Assembly: GCA_041391485.1 (NCBI GenBank)
Contig: JAWKNY010000007.1
Location: 76,067 to 140,066, forward strand
DNA from: JACKAF01 sp041391485
GTDB taxonomy: Bacteria; Bdellovibrionota; FAC87; UBA2466; JACKAF01
Length of the DNA stretch: 64,000 nt
Reading direction: 5' to 3'
The notes under the pieces are model-generated. The model was not told where the DNA came from and searched no databases. It saw only the letters and a list, made by a program, of their open reading frames with translations. Numbering within the stretch: position 1 is the first letter of the stretch; every line of letters starts with the position of its first letter. This document shows, in pieces, positions 63,018-64,000 of the stretch. Position numbers and translations under genes: made by a program.

Positions 63018-63767
63018 ATGCTGAATAGTCGATATTTCCGTTCCAAATTAGTAACGATGCTGTTTTTAGCGACCTGGGGTCTGGGTGCGGTAGCGGATTC
63101 CGCCACCGCCGAGAAAACACCCCGAGCGGCACTCACAGAGATCCTTCAGGATCTGGATTACTTGCCACTTAACTACGCGAAAGAGGCGGCCTTTCTTTCC
63201 ACCCTTTATGTAAGCCTCGAGATTCTGGTCCGAACCGAGCTGCCGGTAGCCACTCAATACGCGGAGATGGTGCCGACCGAAAACGGTCCCCAGCGCTACT
63301 TTGCCCCTACCGTGCAGACTCCGGAGAAAACTGTGTACTGGCGTTACCACGGGGCCCCCATCGTTTGGCTTGAGAATGAAGCCGAGCCGCTCATCGTGGA
63401 CCCGTTCTTTGCGCGCGTTCCGATGAAACGTTCGGAATGGCTGAAGTGGCTGAATCCTTCGGACGGAGAGGCGCACCTGGCTTGGGCGTCTGCGGGAAAT
63501 CTGGTTTACAACTTGAACGTGCGGCCGAATGTGGGGATTAGCGAAAGATCCCAGATCCCAAGCCAAAAAGATTCGGCCACCCTCTCTAGCCTAGATCTGA
63601 ATGATACTTGCGGGTGGATAAAGGACGTCATCAAGGTGGAACCGGGGCTGGAAGAAAACCTGAAGGACGCAAAGATTGAAAAGCTCGTGCGTCGATCCGA
63701 GTTCCTGGTCGAGAAGTTGGTTGAAAAGGGTTTGTTCCCCGAAGGCTACGGGATGGATTGCTGGTAA
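63018..63767 (+). CDS. Secreted protein-glutaminase-like protein lacking an evident catalytic Cys
   Basis: The 249-aa protein has a signal peptide or anchor (LVTMLFLATWGLGAVADSA). Its core VYWRYHGAPIVWLENEAEPLIVDPFFARVPMKRSEWLKWLN (107-146) matches the His-Asp part of the protein-glutaminase (protein deamidase) fold, with H111 in the YHGAPIV strand and D128 in IVDPFF. The upstream segment that normally carries the nucleophilic Cys (a CYARAH-type motif) has none; the only cysteines are at 209 and 248. It is therefore either a degenerate homologue or a fold relative with another role. Ends 3 nt from the convergent YbbR-like gene. Confidence 0.55.
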   Translation: MLNSRYFRSKLVTMLFLATWGLGAVADSATAEKTPRAALTEILQDLDYLPLNYAKEAAFLSTLYVSLEILVRTELPVATQYAEMVPTENGPQRYFAPTVQTPEKTVYWRYHGAPIVWLENEAEPLIVDPFFARVPMKRSEWLKWLNPSDGEAHLAWASAGNLVYNLNVRPNVGISERSQIPSQKDSATLSSLDLNDTCGWIKDVIKVEPGLEENLKDAKIEKLVRRSEFLVEKLVEKGLFPEGYGMDCW

Positions 63768-63770
63768 GTC

Positions 63771-64000
63771 CTAGTTGGGGCTGAGTACGACTTCGACGGC
63801 ACTTGGGGTAATACCTAGAACTTCTTTATCCTGAGGGATTTTTAGTTTTACCTTGATGCGTCCGCTGCGGCGTAAGGTTCGAAAATCTACGGGCTCCGTT
63901 TCCAAAAACGCTGGAGGGCGGTTATTGCTGGGGATCCGGATTTGTACTTTGGAGGGTTCCAAAGTGTAAGCGCGGCTGCTCGGGTTTCTAAAGTTGGATT
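63771..64000 (-). CDS. YbbR-like domain protein, C-terminal part (runs off the window)
   Basis: Only the last 75 or so residues lie in the window. They read as a YbbR/CdaR-type beta domain: NFRNPSSRAYTLEPSKVQIRIPSNN, FLETEPVDFRTLRRSGRIKVKLKIPQDKEVLGITPSAVEVVLSPN. YbbR-domain proteins often regulate diadenylate cyclase CdaA, encoded upstream. That cannot be checked here because the gene continues beyond 64000. Confidence 0.65.
   Translation of the reverse strand, partial: SNFRNPSSRAYTLEPSKVQIRIPSNNRPPAFLETEPVDFRTLRRSGRIKVKLKIPQDKEVLGITPSAVEVVLSPN

Noticed and set aside
1..64000. tRNA, rRNA, CRISPR arrays, insertion sequences
   Set aside because: No cloverleaf-like segment, rRNA-like block, regular short repeat with spacers, or transposase motif was noticed while reading both strands. 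A covariance-model scan (tRNAscan-SE, Infernal) would be needed to exclude small RNAs.

Overview
This 64 kb window of roughly 50-55 % GC is a densely coded stretch of a free-living Gram-negative bacterial chromosome. The evidence is many Sec signal peptides, LolA/LolCDE-like lipoprotein transport, outer-membrane barrel candidates, sigma-54 control and a hybrid peroxiredoxin-glutaredoxin. The gene mix (NhaR-like LysR, membrane-anchored FMN glutamate-synthase-like protein, DUF938 methyltransferase, redoxin-cytochrome-copper protein, many unknown secreted proteins) suggests Bdellovibrionota or another deltaproteobacteria-grade lineage. That placement is inference only. I saw no rRNA, tRNA, insertion sequence, prophage or CRISPR array.

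Layout. 0.2-4.7 kb: a TetR-controlled operon of a LolCDE-type transporter, a LolA-like lipoprotein carrier and a barrel-like protein, with a 22-bp operator palindrome. 4.7-10.5 kb: a broken glycosyltransferase, a quinone oxidoreductase/DUF938 methyltransferase pair, a secreted protein and a redoxin-cytochrome c-copper monooxygenase-like fusion. 10.6-16.9 kb: small envelope proteins, MarC, then an unusual pair, a periplasmic coiled-coil/multi-TM/P-loop ATPase overlapping an MscS channel. 16.9-23.9 kb: secreted GH15 glucoamylase, NhaR-like regulator, ribosome hibernation factor, beta-carbonic anhydrase overlapping a bestrophin, a secreted dual-specificity phosphatase, an SDR-DUF2867 protein and a DUF2231 protein. 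24-32 kb: membrane protein, VCBS/FG-GAP-repeat protein, UPF0016 Mn exporter, HxlR/monooxygenase divergon, NRAMP-related transporter, glutamate-synthase-like protein. 32-38.5 kb: a strip in which nearly every gene is frameshifted (methyltransferases, HD protein, MtfA-like peptidase, ECF sigma factor, spondin protein), although a LysR gene in it is intact. 38.6-48 kb: CorA, secreted proteins, TetR, Bcp, PLP enzyme, PPOX protein, Prx-Grx. 48-55.9 kb: a sigma-54 signalling group (response regulator with a consensus sigma-54 promoter, PAS histidine kinase, NtrC-type activator with its own sigma-54 site), a CxxCH protein, a CBS protein, and a K+ channel coupled to a thioredoxin-peroxiredoxin fusion. 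56-64 kb: rhomboid protease, POT transporter, ABC-F ATPase, DUF3817, unknown secreted proteins, a protein-glutaminase-like protein and the end of a YbbR-like gene.

Two window-wide properties matter to a reader. First, about twenty genes carry 1-nt frame changes, often in short homopolymers and sometimes compensated within the same gene. This looks more like residual indel error in the assembly than decay, so I give reconstructed gene limits where the protein families allow. Second, convergent neighbours repeatedly share a 4-nt stop/stop overlap (TTAA, CTAG, CTAA or TTAG), leaving no room for terminators between them.

The best candidate for an undescribed system is the ATPase/MscS pair at 12975-16866.
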